Positions 19,067 to 27,806 of a stretch of DNA of 64,000 bases are shown here, one piece after another. The notes beneath the pieces are model-generated. The model ran no database searches and was not told the origin of the DNA. It saw nothing but the letters and a program-made list of their open reading frames with translations. The position numbers and the translations under genes were made by a program. Each line of letters begins with the position of its first letter. Within the stretch, counting starts at the first letter, position 1. Location of the stretch: positions 62,001 to 126,000 of the forward strand of contig NZ_JALIFP010000006.1 in NCBI RefSeq assembly GCF_022867885.1, written 5' to 3'. The stretch comes from Lederbergia sp. NSJ-179. GTDB taxonomy: Bacteria; Bacillota; Bacilli; Bacillales; Bacillaceae_C.

Positions 19067-19400
19067 TTGGAAAAAGAACAGAGGACTACTCCTCATATCT
19101 TAGCAGATGCAACAATGGAAGAGATCATTTATAATGCAGCTCATGTACAACCGACAGAAAGACAAGTGAGGCATCAAGAACTTGAGTTTTATAGCTTAAT
19201 TCATTTTGGATTAATACCTTTACCGATCAGGAATGGGGGAGCGGAAAAGAGGATCCAGCCATTTTTCATCCTAAGGAACTGGATGCCGAACGATGGGTAA
19301 AGGCCTGTCAAAGCGCTGGAATGAGAGAACTAATTTTCACATGTAAACATCATGATGGGTTCTGTCTATGGCCAAGCAGGACTTCAGCCTGGGATATGAC
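19067..19400 (+). pseudogene. Alpha-L-fucosidase (GH29) N-terminal fragment
   Basis: Starts at TTG 19067 after a GGGGAGGGGGG site. The first frame gives EFYSLIHFGL. After a shift near 19217 another frame gives TDQEWGSGKEDPAIFHPKEL, DAERWVKACQSAGMRELIF and TCKHHDGFCLWPS, the GH29 N-terminal core. Similarity stops near 19400 and the nucleophile region is absent. It is unlike the intact GH29 enzyme at 8484 in detail, so it is a remnant of a separate gene. Confidence 0.75.
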
Positions 19401-19415
19401 TTTAGTCATCGACAT

Positions 19416-20468
19416 TTATGTCAAAATCCACCTGCTTTGAGCAGGTGGTCGTTTAAGTGTTCGCCCTAAGCGATGTTGTGTATTTATACCAACGAATGCG
19501 GTACATAAAAGTTCTTCTAAAATCTTAATCTCTTCAGATGTCAAATTGACTGATAACGCCGACACTGCATCTTCGAGATGGCTAATCTTGGTCGCCCCAA
19601 TAATCGGTGCTGTGACTTCTTCTTTTTGTAACAACCATGCAAGTGCGACCTGTGCGCGTGGAATACCTCGATGCGCAGCTACCTCTGCCACTCTTTCCGC
19701 CACTTTGCGATCGGCTTCTTCTGTCTTGGTAAACAAGGCCTTTGCTACTTGGTCATTCTCTGACCGAGAGGTCTGCTCATTCCAATCTCGGGTTAATCGA
19801 CCTGCAGCAAATGGTAAATACGGTGTTACACCAACTCCATCATCTTTACAAAAAGGTAGCATTTCTCTTTCTTCCTCTCTATAAAGCAAGTTAAGTCTAT
19901 TTTCCATTGAAATGAAACGAGTCCAACCGTTACGTTCTGCCACATGTTGAGCTTTTGCGAACTGCCAAGCTGACATAGAGGATGCTCCGATATACCTTAC
20001 TTTGCCTGACTTAACTAGATCATGTAATGCCTCCATTGTTTCTTCAATCGGTGTGTTAGGATCCCATCGATGGATTTGATATAAATCGATGTAGTCTGTC
20101 CCCAAGCGTAATAGACTATTATCAACTTCTGTCATGATCGCTTTGCGGGAAAGCCCCATTGCATTTGGGCCCTTACGCATTGGAACGAATACTTTTGTAG
20201 CAATGACAACTTCGTCACGGCGAGCGAAGTCTTTTAACGCTCGTCCAAGAATTTCTTCACTAGTGCCGTCAGAGTACATATTAGCGGTGCTAAAAAAGTT
20301 TATACCTAAGTCAAGTGCTTTTTTTATGATTGGTCTGCTCTTTTCTTCATTCAGTGACCAGGGCGTATTTCCCCGTTCAGGTATTCCGAAGCTCATGCTT
20401 CCAAGACATAATTCTGAAACATCCAAACCAGACTTTCCGAGTTTTTTATATTCCATGGTATAACTCAC
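19416..20468 (-). CDS. Aldo/keto reductase (YajO-like), frameshifted C-terminus and altered active site
   Basis: A 350-residue NAD(P)H-dependent reductase fold (AKR) resembling E. coli YajO throughout: YIDLYQIHRWDPNTPIEET, VRYIGASSM and AQVALAWLLQKEEVTAPIIG. Two oddities are seen. The catalytic Asp of the usual FFDTAN segment is Ser (FFSTAN, codon AGC). The last ~30 residues (from LLCTAFVG) are unlike the family; removing one T from the run at 19507-19510 gives YVPHSLV and a stop at 19484-19486, a normal AKR end. The present frame reads through the gene's own terminator hairpin at 19428. It lies downstream of a broken SDR gene under presumed MarR control. Activity is doubtful. Confidence 0.85.
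   Translation of the reverse strand: MSYTMEYKKLGKSGLDVSELCLGSMSFGIPERGNTPWSLNEEKSRPIIKKALDLGINFFSTANMYSDGTSEEILGRALKDFARRDEVVIATKVFVPMRKGPNAMGLSRKAIMTEVDNSLLRLGTDYIDLYQIHRWDPNTPIEETMEALHDLVKSGKVRYIGASSMSAWQFAKAQHVAERNGWTRFISMENRLNLLYREEEREMLPFCKDDGVGVTPYLPFAAGRLTRDWNEQTSRSENDQVAKALFTKTEEADRKVAERVAEVAAHRGIPRAQVALAWLLQKEEVTAPIIGATKISHLEDAVSALSVNLTSEEIKILEELLCTAFVGINTQHRLGRTLKRPPAQSRWILT
19428..19448 (-). terminator. Terminator hairpin of the reductase genes
   Basis: 9-base perfect stem (CCACCTGCT/AGCAGGTGG) with a 3-base loop, followed on the minus strand by ATTTTGAC. It lies inside the present reading frame but outside the frame-corrected one. Confidence 0.55.
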
Positions 20469-20530
20469 TCCTTGTGTAAAATGTAAAAAATTTAAAGTTA
20501 TTTCTTTTTATCAGCGAGAGGCTACCATCA

Positions 20531-21282
20531 TCACCACGGAAGTTGACGTCTCTCATTCGAAAACGTGCCTGTAGGACCGCTCTCGTCAAGAAGAGCAAGG
20601 CTTACCGGATGCCGAGCAGCTTGTTGAACGGTTCCTGTCCCTTCAAAAATATTAAGGTCAGTTGCTGTAAAGCCTGGGCATACCGCATTGACCTTAATAC
20701 CTGTTGATTCAAGTTCAATAGCAAATGCAAGCGTGATGGCGTTAAGGGCAGTCTTTGAAGGGCTATAAACTGCACCGAACATTTCACGATGCGTATTGTT
20801 CGGGTCAGCGTTGAGTGTCAGCGATCCTGCTCCACTAGATATGTTAACTATGCGTGCAGCAGGTGCTTTACGGAGAAGCGGTAGCATCGTTTGTGTGACA
20901 GCAATTACACCAAATACGTTTGTCTCAAACACCTTGCGTACTTCTTCAATAGATGCAACACTTGGTCTGCCTGACTTACCTACTTCTTCAAGCTTCCTTC
21001 CAGGTTCACCCGCATGCGATATACCTGCATTGTTGATAAGTACGTCGAGACGACCTCACTCGTTACGGATACATTCTACTGCTGTGTTGATAGAATGCTG
21101 ATCGGTAACATCAAGCTGGATGGCCCGTGCATCTGCCCGACGCTAATTGCTGCTTTTTTCCCTTTTTCAAAATTTCGTGATCCAATAAGGACAGTGAATC
21201 CGTGTGCAGCAAGATCCTTAGAGATTTGAAAACCAATCCCTTTATTGGCTCCAGTAACCAAGGCAACTGGTTTATTATGCAT
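20531..21282 (-). pseudogene. Short-chain dehydrogenase (SDR), broken by a frameshift and a stop
   Basis: Starts at ATG 21282 (MHNKPVALVTGANKGIGFQI, the Rossmann TGxxxGIG motif) behind GAAAGGAGAG. The frame is lost near 21143; the next frame continues ARAIQLDVTDQHSINTA, hits TGA where Trp is expected (N-E-*-G-R-L-D), then LINNAGIS. The catalytic YSPSK and the C-terminus (...GPTGTFSNERRQLPW) are intact to 20531. So the fold is complete apart from one indel and one nonsense change, a recent loss. It is divergent from a MarR gene and upstream of the aldo/keto reductase. Confidence 0.85.
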
Positions 21283-21357
21283 TGTAAAACTCTCCTTTCC
21301 GCATGCAACTTTTGTCGTTACGGATAAAATCTTTTTATTATGCCATGGCATTTCATT

Positions 21358-21414
21358 TAGGTTGACACGTCAACCTAAACAAACTTTAACGCCTTGTGGT
21401 TGATGTGTCAACCA
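21358..21414. promoter_or_regulatory. Two MarR-type operators and the SDR-side promoter
   Basis: Two palindromes share the half-site GGTTGA. One is 21358-21377 (TAGGTTGAC-AC-GTCAACCTA minus one base per side, 9-base arms or longer) and the other is 21397-21414 (TGGTTGA-TGTG-TCAACCA). On the minus strand TTGACA (21411-21406), a 17-base spacer and TAAAGT (21388-21383) form a promoter whose -35 is covered by the second palindrome and whose start point lies at the first. This is a textbook arrangement for repression by the divergent MarR protein. Confidence 0.65.
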
Positions 21415-21429
21415 TGATATACTCCAATT

Positions 21430-21900
21430 ATGAATAAAAAGATTATAAGTGAAGAAGAAATGCAAATATGGCATATGTGGAAAAGCTCTTATAAGAGTAT
21501 TTTTGGTCGCGTAGTAAAAGACATGTTCGAGAAGACTGGGCTATCGGAGGGTGACTTTGGTATATTAGACCGATTGGATCTTTATGGAAAAGGCAAGCTA
21601 CGCCAACAAGAATTAGCGGACTCGATGGATTGGACCAAGAGCCGGTTATCCCATCATTTAACGCGGATGGAAAAACGGGGACTTGTTTTAAGGAAACCAA
21701 TAGAAACTGAACGAGGGGTTCAGGTAATCACTACTTCGGCGGGAAAATCAGCATTGGAAGATGCCCGCCCTATCGTTTCCAATGCAATACGCAAGTATTT
21801 TTTAGATTTATTAACCGAACAAGATATTGAGTCGATTACTAATCTGGCAGAAAGAACAAAGGCCAAATCTTCATCGGTTTGTAATACCCCGCCATCTTAA
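21430..21900 (+). CDS. MarR-family transcriptional regulator
   Basis: A 156-residue winged-helix regulator. The recognition helix region reads 'LRQQELADSMDWTKSRLSHHLTRMEKRGLV' in outline (~56-85), with a wing containing RGVQVITTSAGK. It probably represses the divergent SDR/aldo-keto reductase genes through the palindromes at 21358-21414, in response to a small organic ligand. ATG 21430 lacks any ribosome site, and TATACT at 21418-21423 would place the transcript start close to the start codon, so it may be leaderless. It looks intact although its target genes are damaged. Confidence 0.9.
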   Translation: MNKKIISEEEMQIWHMWKSSYKSIFGRVVKDMFEKTGLSEGDFGILDRLDLYGKGKLRQQELADSMDWTKSRLSHHLTRMEKRGLVLRKPIETERGVQVITTSAGKSALEDARPIVSNAIRKYFLDLLTEQDIESITNLAERTKAKSSSVCNTPPS

Positions 21901-21978
21901 TTGCGTTTCTTGATGTTATTGAGATGATAGGTAATAAAAATGCTGGTTTTCCTAATTTAGAAGATCAGCTTTTTCTAC

Positions 21979-22038
21979 TTTGTGAAGAAATGTACTTAAG
22001 CTAACCTGCCCGATAGTTTAAGTGCATTTCTTCACAAA
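21979..22038. terminator. Long hairpin between MarR and YolD-like genes
   Basis: 21-base arms (21979-21999 with 22018-22038) with a single mismatch enclose an 18-base loop. It lies between two genes that converge on it and could act as a bidirectional terminator or be the end of a lost element. The 270-base gap otherwise holds only a short open frame (from ATG 21926) with no recognisable relative. Confidence 0.45.
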
Positions 22039-22170
22039 CTAACTTTCACTAATACGTTTCATCAAACTTTATTTTATAAAACAAAAAATAAAGCCGATAT
22101 TCCAGAATATGAAGAATATCGACCATCCTTATGTTAAATTATCTTTGCGTACAAATTAGTGTTAAAAGTT

Positions 22171-22501
22171 TTACTCAATACTTACGTTAATGATGTCTAT
22201 TAATTCTAGAGTTAATAGGGCATCCTCATTATTATAAATAAAAAGTATCTTTTGTAGTAAATCAATTTTTTTAATGAATCCTTCAGTTTCATAAATAGTA
22301 TTATGCGAATAATATTGAATTTGCACTAACAAATTATTCTTTACAGCGTACTGGATTGTTAAGTTCATTTCTTCTAATTGATGTTCGTCAATTATTGGTT
22401 TTTTCATTTCTTTATCTTTATCGATTGCTGCTTTTAACAATTTTACATGTTCAGGCAACATAAACGAAGTATCATTTTTTATTACCACGGTCTTTTAACA
22501 T
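22171..22501 (-). pseudogene. YolD-like family protein, N-terminal frameshift
   Basis: The body (SFMLPEHVKLLKAAIDKDKE, KKPIIDEHQLEEMN, YYSHNTIYETEGFIKKIDLL) is a clear YolD-like protein, a small family usually encoded beside Y-family DNA polymerases. Such proteins normally start MLKDRGN(I)KW. That start exists here at ATG 22501 behind GAGGTGGAAATAA and reads MLKDRGNKK before a TGA, one base out of frame with the body; the shift is at an A-run near 22475. The alternative start GTG 22488 in the body frame has no ribosome site. No polymerase gene is nearby. Either a recent loss or a sequence error. Confidence 0.7.
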
Positions 22502-22667
22502 TTATTTCCACCTCGTTTTCTAGGAGCAAACGTTCTATATTATATTTTACATAACATTAAATTATTATCAATTATTAGGTTTTAAATCTTACTTTAAATA
22601 TATATAAACAAAGAAAAACATCTAATAAAAAATGAGGTTTTTGAAAAAAAGTCTTGATATAAGTGCG

Positions 22668-22813
22668 TGTTCAAAAAGGAGGATAAAAAGGAACAAGAAG
22701 TTCGAGGCGGCGCCGTTTCGAGCAGCAGAATGTATGCTTTTAAATACATGAGCAGCGGAGAAACAAGCCAACGAAGAAATTCGCAGTGTCATTTTTACCG
22801 GACTTTTTGAACA
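22668..22813. repeat. 146-bp MITE-like element
   Basis: Bounded by TGTTCAAAAAG and its reverse complement CTTTTTGAACA. The inside is GC-richer than the flanks and has no gene. It resembles non-autonomous elements or dispersed repeats found between Bacillaceae genes. No second copy was seen in this window. The rest of the 22502-23178 gap shows only a hairpin at 22944-22976. Confidence 0.5.
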
Positions 22814-22943
22814 TCATCTATAAATAAAATAAGGTTATCGTAAGTGAAGTGAAAATACCGCAAAGTAAAGCTCGGTGCACCAATATACCACGGATAAAAC
22901 CCTAGCATAGCCTAAGGATGATTAACATCCCCATTTTATTAGA

Positions 22944-22976
22944 AAAAGGTGAGGCCTCATCGGTGACTCACCTTTT
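22944..22976. terminator. Terminator-like hairpin
   Basis: AAAAGGTGAG and CTCACCTTTT form a 10-base stem around 13 bases. It is roughly symmetrical (A-run before, T-run after), so it could work in either direction. It is isolated in the gap about 200 bases after the LysM gene's stop. Confidence 0.5.
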
Positions 22977-23178
22977 CGTTATTTCGCTTTATTGCGGATA
23001 AATATTTGTCAAAAGGCCTATTTAGCATACTCCAAGCTCTATGGAACTTGTGGCATGAAATCATTGATTGTGAACTTGTCCTGTGTACCCACAAGGTATC
23101 CATCAATCCATGGATAGGATTCATAGAATTTCTTCTCTTATCCTCAAAAATCCGTTAGCCGCCCCATCCATGAGAAGA

Positions 23179-24267
23179 TTAATAAAACCGTTTATAGCCG
23201 TCAAATTTACTTTTCCAGTAAGAGTTGCTAAGATTGGTAATGTTGACACCATTGTCATTGGCATGGATGAAATCGCCGTTTCCGAGATAAATCCCCATAT
23301 GAGAGATTCCTGGTTTATATGTATCTCTAAAGAAGACTAAGTCGCCTGGTTGAGGATTGTTGATATAATAAGCGCGATCATAATAGCCTTCAGAGCTGAG
23401 ACGACCGATTTTTTTCCCGCTTTGATTAAAGGTATAGTAGATAAAGCCGCTGCAGTCAAAGCCAGCAGGTGTGCTTCCACCCCATGCATATGGAGAGCCG
23501 ATCACTTTCTTTGCTGTTTGGATCACGTCTGTATTACTAACGGATGATCCTGTATCAGCAGCAGGAGGGTTTGGACTTGCTTTCGGATTAGGTTTTGCTT
23601 CTGCTTTATTATTGTTCGTGGGAGAAGAACTTGCTTTTACTTTTAAGACTTGTCCAACTAAAATGAGGTCTGAATTTAATCCATTCAAAGACTTAAGCTC
23701 TTTAACGGTTGTACCGTATTTTACGGCAATCCCGCTTAAAGTATCGCCGCTAACAACCTTATATGTACCTGTTTTTTGGGAGCTGGTGCTTCCTTGGTTC
23801 GATCCAGTTGGCTTCGTCGTACTCGATCCAGGTTTGGATACTTTTAATACCTGACCGGGGTGAATCAAATCGCTTGTTAACTGATTCCACTCTATTAAAC
23901 TAGTTAGGGAAATATTAAACTTTTTTGCGATATTAAATAAGTTATCACCAGAGACAACGACATAGGTTTTGGCTGAAGCAGATGAATTTTCTTGTGTTTT
24001 TCCTTGTGCCGAATTAGACTTTGGTTTGGTGGTTTCCGTTTTCTTTTTCGCTTCATCAGGAGTGACAATAATCACTTGCTTTGGATAAATTAAATCACTT
24101 TTTAAGTTGTTCCAATCTTTTAACTGGGAGACAGATGTTTGATATTTGGATGCAATTTTCCAAAGAGAGTCCCCAGATTTTACTTCATGAGTCGCGCCAA
24201 GCGCAGTGCCAGTAAAAGATGTTGTCAGTATAACGGCCGTTGCCGTTCCTGCTAATGCCTTACGCAT
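23179..24267 (-). CDS. LysM-NlpC/P60 peptidoglycan endopeptidase (LytE/CwlS type)
   Basis: A 362-residue secreted cell-wall hydrolase. The signal peptide (~1-24) ends ALG-A. There are three LysM peptidoglycan-binding repeats (~25-68, ~101-144, ~165-208) joined by Ser/Thr/Asn-rich linkers. The C-terminal NlpC/P60 domain (~240-362) has the catalytic Cys in FDCSGF and the His in [10 protein letters not shown], plus a further His in FIHAND. It is expected to cleave D-glutamyl-meso-diaminopimelate bonds in stem peptides during growth or cell separation, like B. subtilis LytE, LytF and CwlS. ATG 24267 follows AGGAGGAA. It is a single-gene unit. Which paralogue it matches best is not certain. Confidence 0.92.
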   Translation of the reverse strand: MRKALAGTATAVILTTSFTGTALGATHEVKSGDSLWKIASKYQTSVSQLKDWNNLKSDLIYPKQVIIVTPDEAKKKTETTKPKSNSAQGKTQENSSASAKTYVVVSGDNLFNIAKKFNISLTSLIEWNQLTSDLIHPGQVLKVSKPGSSTTKPTGSNQGSTSSQKTGTYKVVSGDTLSGIAVKYGTTVKELKSLNGLNSDLILVGQVLKVKASSSPTNNNKAEAKPNPKASPNPPAADTGSSVSNTDVIQTAKKVIGSPYAWGGSTPAGFDCSGFIYYTFNQSGKKIGRLSSEGYYDRAYYINNPQPGDLVFFRDTYKPGISHMGIYLGNGDFIHANDNGVNITNLSNSYWKSKFDGYKRFY

Positions 24268-24488
24268 CTGAAGTTCCTCCTATCTTCTTACATTACAGTT
24301 CATTCTACCATGAGATAGGTAAAAGGTTGGAAAAAAATCCAATTTGTAACAAATTTTTAATGTTAAACCCTTTTTTTGGCAAAAATCGATGAGAGAAGAC
24401 CTATATTGACTATTTGTACATCTTGTTTGTTGCTAATTGTTAAATGAACAAGTAGAAAAATGAGAGCAAATCAAATTCATACCTCCGT

Positions 24489-24517
24489 TTGTCATTCAAA
24501 TCTGCTAGGATTATAAT
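24489..24517 (+). promoter_or_regulatory. Sigma-A promoter of nagAB
   Basis: TTGTCA (24489-24494), a 17-base spacer and a perfect TATAAT (24512-24517), 42 bases before the nagA start. Confidence 0.7.
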
Positions 24518-24558
24518 AGGTGTAATGAAATCAGTTGGAGAAAATTGGGGTGGATATA

Positions 24559-25698
24559 TTGAGTCAAAAAGTCGTGATAAATGCTGAAATTTACCCGGGG
24601 GGAAGAGAGGAGCCTATTTCACAAGGGTATATGCGCTTTTCTGAGCAAATTCTTGAAGTAGGTCCAATGAGTGAGTATAAAAAACAGGAAGGAGAAAAGG
24701 TCATTGATGCTAAAGGCCTTCTCGTCATTCCTGGCATGATTGATATTCATATCCATGGCGGACATGGCATTGATTTTATGGATGCCGACCCGGAAAAAAA
24801 TGTGGAGTTAAGTAAAAAATTACTAGACGAAGGGGTTACCTCCTTTTTCGCCACAACGATGACACAGGAACATGATCATATCACCAAAGCCATGGAAGCA
24901 ATTCAAGTGGCAAAAGCAAAAGGGGCGAATATAGAAGGGGTTCACTTAGAAGGCCCTTTTATTAATGAGAAGAAAAAGGGGGCACAAGATCCTCAGTATA
25001 TGGGCCCTGCCAACATCGATACTTTTTTAAAATGGCATGAAGCTTCAGGAAATCAAATCAAGCTTGTCACATATGCGCCTGAATTAGAGGGAGCCCGTAA
25101 ATTTGAACAGGTCATGATCGATCGGGGGATTGTGCCGTCTGTTGGACATTCGGATGCCGTTCGCAAAGAGCTGCTTGAAAGTGCCGCCTCTCATGCAACC
25201 CATTTATATAATGGAATGCGTGGGCTTCATCATCGTGAGGCTGGTGTGGCAGGCCATGCTTTAATAACGGAAGGTTTGCAAGTGGAGATAATTGCGGACG
25301 GTATTCATATTCATCCAGACATGATCAAGCTTGCTTATCTCGTTAAAGGGGCAGAAGGCATCTCCCTGATTACGGATGCGATGATGGCGAAAGGGATGGA
25401 AAACGGAGAATATGAATTAGGAGGTCAAAAAGTCATTGTTGTTGATGGAGAAGCGCGTTTGGAAAATGGTTCGCTGGCAGGGAGTGTATTGACATTAGAT
25501 CAGGCATTTCGTAATATAATGGAATTTACTGGATGTTCCATTACAGAAGCCGTACAAATGACCTCCAGTAACCAAGCAAGAGAATTCAAACTGACCCAAA
25601 AAGGGTATTTAAAACCTGGAAAAGATGCTGACTTTGTCATAATGAGTCCACAACTAGAAGTAGAGAATACATATCGGCTTGGACAAAGTCATAAATAA
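24559..25698 (+). CDS. nagA: N-acetylglucosamine-6-phosphate deacetylase
   Basis: About 379 residues. It converts GlcNAc-6-phosphate to glucosamine-6-phosphate plus acetate. Amidohydrolase features include DIHIHGGHG (metal site) at ~50, HLEGPF at ~130, two later His positions (GHSDA and ATHLYN) and LITDAM with the catalytic Asp. I chose TTG 24559 (MSQKVVIN) because GGGGTGG lies 5 bases before it; the upstream in-frame TTG 24535 has no site. It is co-transcribed with nagB, 38 bases downstream. It could supply amino-sugar carbon or recycle GlcNAc; here it sits between a wall hydrolase and the WTA island. Confidence 0.95.
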   Translation: MSQKVVINAEIYPGGREEPISQGYMRFSEQILEVGPMSEYKKQEGEKVIDAKGLLVIPGMIDIHIHGGHGIDFMDADPEKNVELSKKLLDEGVTSFFATTMTQEHDHITKAMEAIQVAKAKGANIEGVHLEGPFINEKKKGAQDPQYMGPANIDTFLKWHEASGNQIKLVTYAPELEGARKFEQVMIDRGIVPSVGHSDAVRKELLESAASHATHLYNGMRGLHHREAGVAGHALITEGLQVEIIADGIHIHPDMIKLAYLVKGAEGISLITDAMMAKGMENGEYELGGQKVIVVDGEARLENGSLAGSVLTLDQAFRNIMEFTGCSITEAVQMTSSNQAREFKLTQKGYLKPGKDADFVIMSPQLEVENTYRLGQSHK

Positions 25699-25736
25699 AC
25701 AAAAATGATCTAAAGTTTTTTAGAGGGGGATGAAAA

Positions 25737-26471
25737 TTGGATATTATTATTGCAAAAAATGATCAAGAAGCATCAAAAAAGGCTTTTGAAAGGATTCAGG
25801 AGGGGCTGCAAAATGGTTCGATTCAGACTTTGGGGTTGGCGACAGGGAGTACGCCCTTAAAGCTGTATGCGGAGATGCGTGAAGCACGTTTAAATGTAGA
25901 GAATGTAACAACCGTTAATCTGGATGAGTATATCGGATTGGCTGCCAGTGATCCGCAAAGCTATCATTATTTTATGGAAAATGAATTGTTTAACAGCTTA
26001 CATTTTAAAGCCTCTTATTTACCTAATGGGATGGCTGATGATTTAGAGGCAGAATGTAAACGATATGAGCAAATTTTAAGTGAACACCCTATTGATCTGC
26101 AAATTCTTGGCCTTGGAACCAATGGGCATATCGGCTTTAATGAACCAGGCACACCATTTGCTGCAAAAACACATGTGGTCGAGCTAACAAAGGAAACGAT
26201 TGAAGCCAATAAACGTTTTTTTGAAAAAGCGGAAGATGTACCAACTCGTGCCATTTCCATGGGAATTGCCTCGATTATGGCTGCGAAAAGCATTATCCTC
26301 CTTGCATTTGGAGAGGCGAAAGCAGACGCCGTTCAACAAATGGTAGAAGGGCCAGTGACAGAAGAGTGCCCAGCATCCGTTCTACAAAATCATCCCAATG
26401 TAACCATCATTGTCGATGAGGCGGCGGCAGGAAAACTAAACGTTAAGGATTCAACAACATTCCTTCGTTAA
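25737..26471 (+). CDS. nagB: Glucosamine-6-phosphate deaminase
   Basis: A 244-residue isomerase/deaminase making fructose-6-phosphate and ammonia from glucosamine-6-phosphate. Family signatures: [11 protein letters not shown], the NLDEYIGL segment with the catalytic Asp, [15 protein letters not shown], and the EECPASVLQ end. TTG 25737 is 7 bases after AGAGGGGG; an ATG at 25730 is out of frame. It is of short Gram-positive length, without the allosteric C-terminal extension of the E. coli enzyme. The usual nagR/yvoA regulator gene does not follow; a terminator does. Confidence 0.95.
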   Translation: MDIIIAKNDQEASKKAFERIQEGLQNGSIQTLGLATGSTPLKLYAEMREARLNVENVTTVNLDEYIGLAASDPQSYHYFMENELFNSLHFKASYLPNGMADDLEAECKRYEQILSEHPIDLQILGLGTNGHIGFNEPGTPFAAKTHVVELTKETIEANKRFFEKAEDVPTRAISMGIASIMAAKSIILLAFGEAKADAVQQMVEGPVTEECPASVLQNHPNVTIIVDEAAAGKLNVKDSTTFLR

Positions 26472-26493
26472 CTGGAACTTGCATTTTTAAAAA

Positions 26494-26537
26494 AAAAGCT
26501 CCTTATTCACCCTCACATCAGGTTGAAAGGAGCTTTT
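26494..26537. terminator. Terminator after nagB
   Basis: AAAAGCTCCTT (26494-26504) pairs with AAGGAGCTTTT (26527-26537). It is flanked by A- and T-runs, so it can also serve the convergent HlyD-family gene. Confidence 0.65.
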
Positions 26538-26541
26538 GTTC

Positions 26542-27780
26542 TCACTTTTGAAACATTCCAATTAATAGATACTTTACTATTTTTCGAGAACTGGCCTTTT
26601 TCCATGTATGAACAATTTGTTTATCCCATTGGAAACTAGTAATAAAAGGACTAGTTCTGCTGACTTCTTTAGGGTCGGGAACATAGTATTCCCCAATTTC
26701 TATGCCACTCTTTATTTCCTGACGATTATGAACGAGTAAGCCCTGTTGGATCATCCTTTTTTCCACTATTCCATTCTCAGTGAGGACCCAGAGAAAAGCT
26801 TGTCCCTCTTTCTTTTCGACACTTTTTTTCGCAACAACGGGGACCTTCTTTGCTTCCGCCAAAATGACTTCAGTCTGTAAATGATGGCCTATCCGCCATT
26901 TTTCATCTTCTGATTCCGGTTTCACTGTAAAACGGTAAAAACTATCTCGGTCCAAAGAGGCTTCTTCTGAGGGAAGATCTTCAATGATGTCTATTTTCCC
27001 AGGGATCGCTGCCTTACTTTGGCTAGAATAAAGTTTTACCGGCATATCTGGTTCTACTTTTTCAACCTGCTTCTCTGATAAAAACCCTTCCACAATCGGA
27101 TTTTCAGAGATAATGGTGATGACTGGATTTTCCAATTCGAAAGATAGGCTCTCCACTTTTCCCTCAAATGGACTGAAAATGGTCAATCCTTTTATTCCTT
27201 CTTGTATGGATTCCCTTTGGGTTTCGTATTGGCGAATCGATTCTTCTATATTCTTTTGAACTAGTTCTTTCTCTGCGATCGCTTGATCAATCGATAAAGA
27301 TAATTCACGTATCGATGCCGCTTCTACAGAATCTGCCGTACGGTTATCTTTTGCGTCATCCGCTCGATTGGAAGAACTCACTGGATGTATATTTGATTTC
27401 ATTTTGACAAGTTCTTCCATATAGGTCATCACATGTTTCTTTTCCGCTTCTAAACGTGTGATCTCTGCTTCTAACAATGCTGTCTGTTCTTCTTGGTCAG
27501 AGCTTTCATATTCAAAAAGCGGTGTACCAATTTCCACAACTTCCCCCTTTTTCACCAAAAAGTTTTTAAAGGAGGCTTGTAAATCAATAAAAACAGGGTG
27601 CTTCTCAGCGGGAACAACCACTCCTTCCGTTTGAAGGGTCTTTTCGAGATTCCCAGTAACGAGAGTCTTCCAGTCGGAAAGATGAACCACATGCTTAATC
27701 TTGCTCCCATCCTTTTCCATTAAAAAAATATTGAACCCAATAAAAAGAACCAATACAATGAGGAGCAAACTTTTTCTCAC
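26542..27780 (-). CDS. HlyD/YknX-like membrane fusion protein
   Basis: About 412 residues. An N-terminal membrane anchor (~3-20) precedes a lipoyl-like beta segment. A long heptad-rich helical hairpin (~100-220, e.g. LLEAEITRLEAEKKHVMTYM) is followed by the second lipoyl half (ITIISENPIVEGFLSEKQV) and a beta-barrel part, the order typical of periplasmic-adaptor/MFP proteins. GTG 27780 (MRKSLLL) is preferred; GTG 27789 is also in frame. It probably couples an extracytoplasmic substrate to an export pump. It follows a membrane protein gene as yknX follows yknW in B. subtilis, but no ATPase or FtsX-type permease gene accompanies it. Confidence 0.8.
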   Translation of the reverse strand: MRKSLLLIVLVLFIGFNIFLMEKDGSKIKHVVHLSDWKTLVTGNLEKTLQTEGVVVPAEKHPVFIDLQASFKNFLVKKGEVVEIGTPLFEYESSDQEEQTALLEAEITRLEAEKKHVMTYMEELVKMKSNIHPVSSSNRADDAKDNRTADSVEAASIRELSLSIDQAIAEKELVQKNIEESIRQYETQRESIQEGIKGLTIFSPFEGKVESLSFELENPVITIISENPIVEGFLSEKQVEKVEPDMPVKLYSSQSKAAIPGKIDIIEDLPSEEASLDRDSFYRFTVKPESEDEKWRIGHHLQTEVILAEAKKVPVVAKKSVEKKEGQAFLWVLTENGIVEKRMIQQGLLVHNRQEIKSGIEIGEYYVPDPKEVSRTSPFITSFQWDKQIVHTWKKASSRKIVKYLLIGMFQK

Positions 27781-27806
27781 AAGGATCACCAGCTTTTTAT
27801 GTATTG

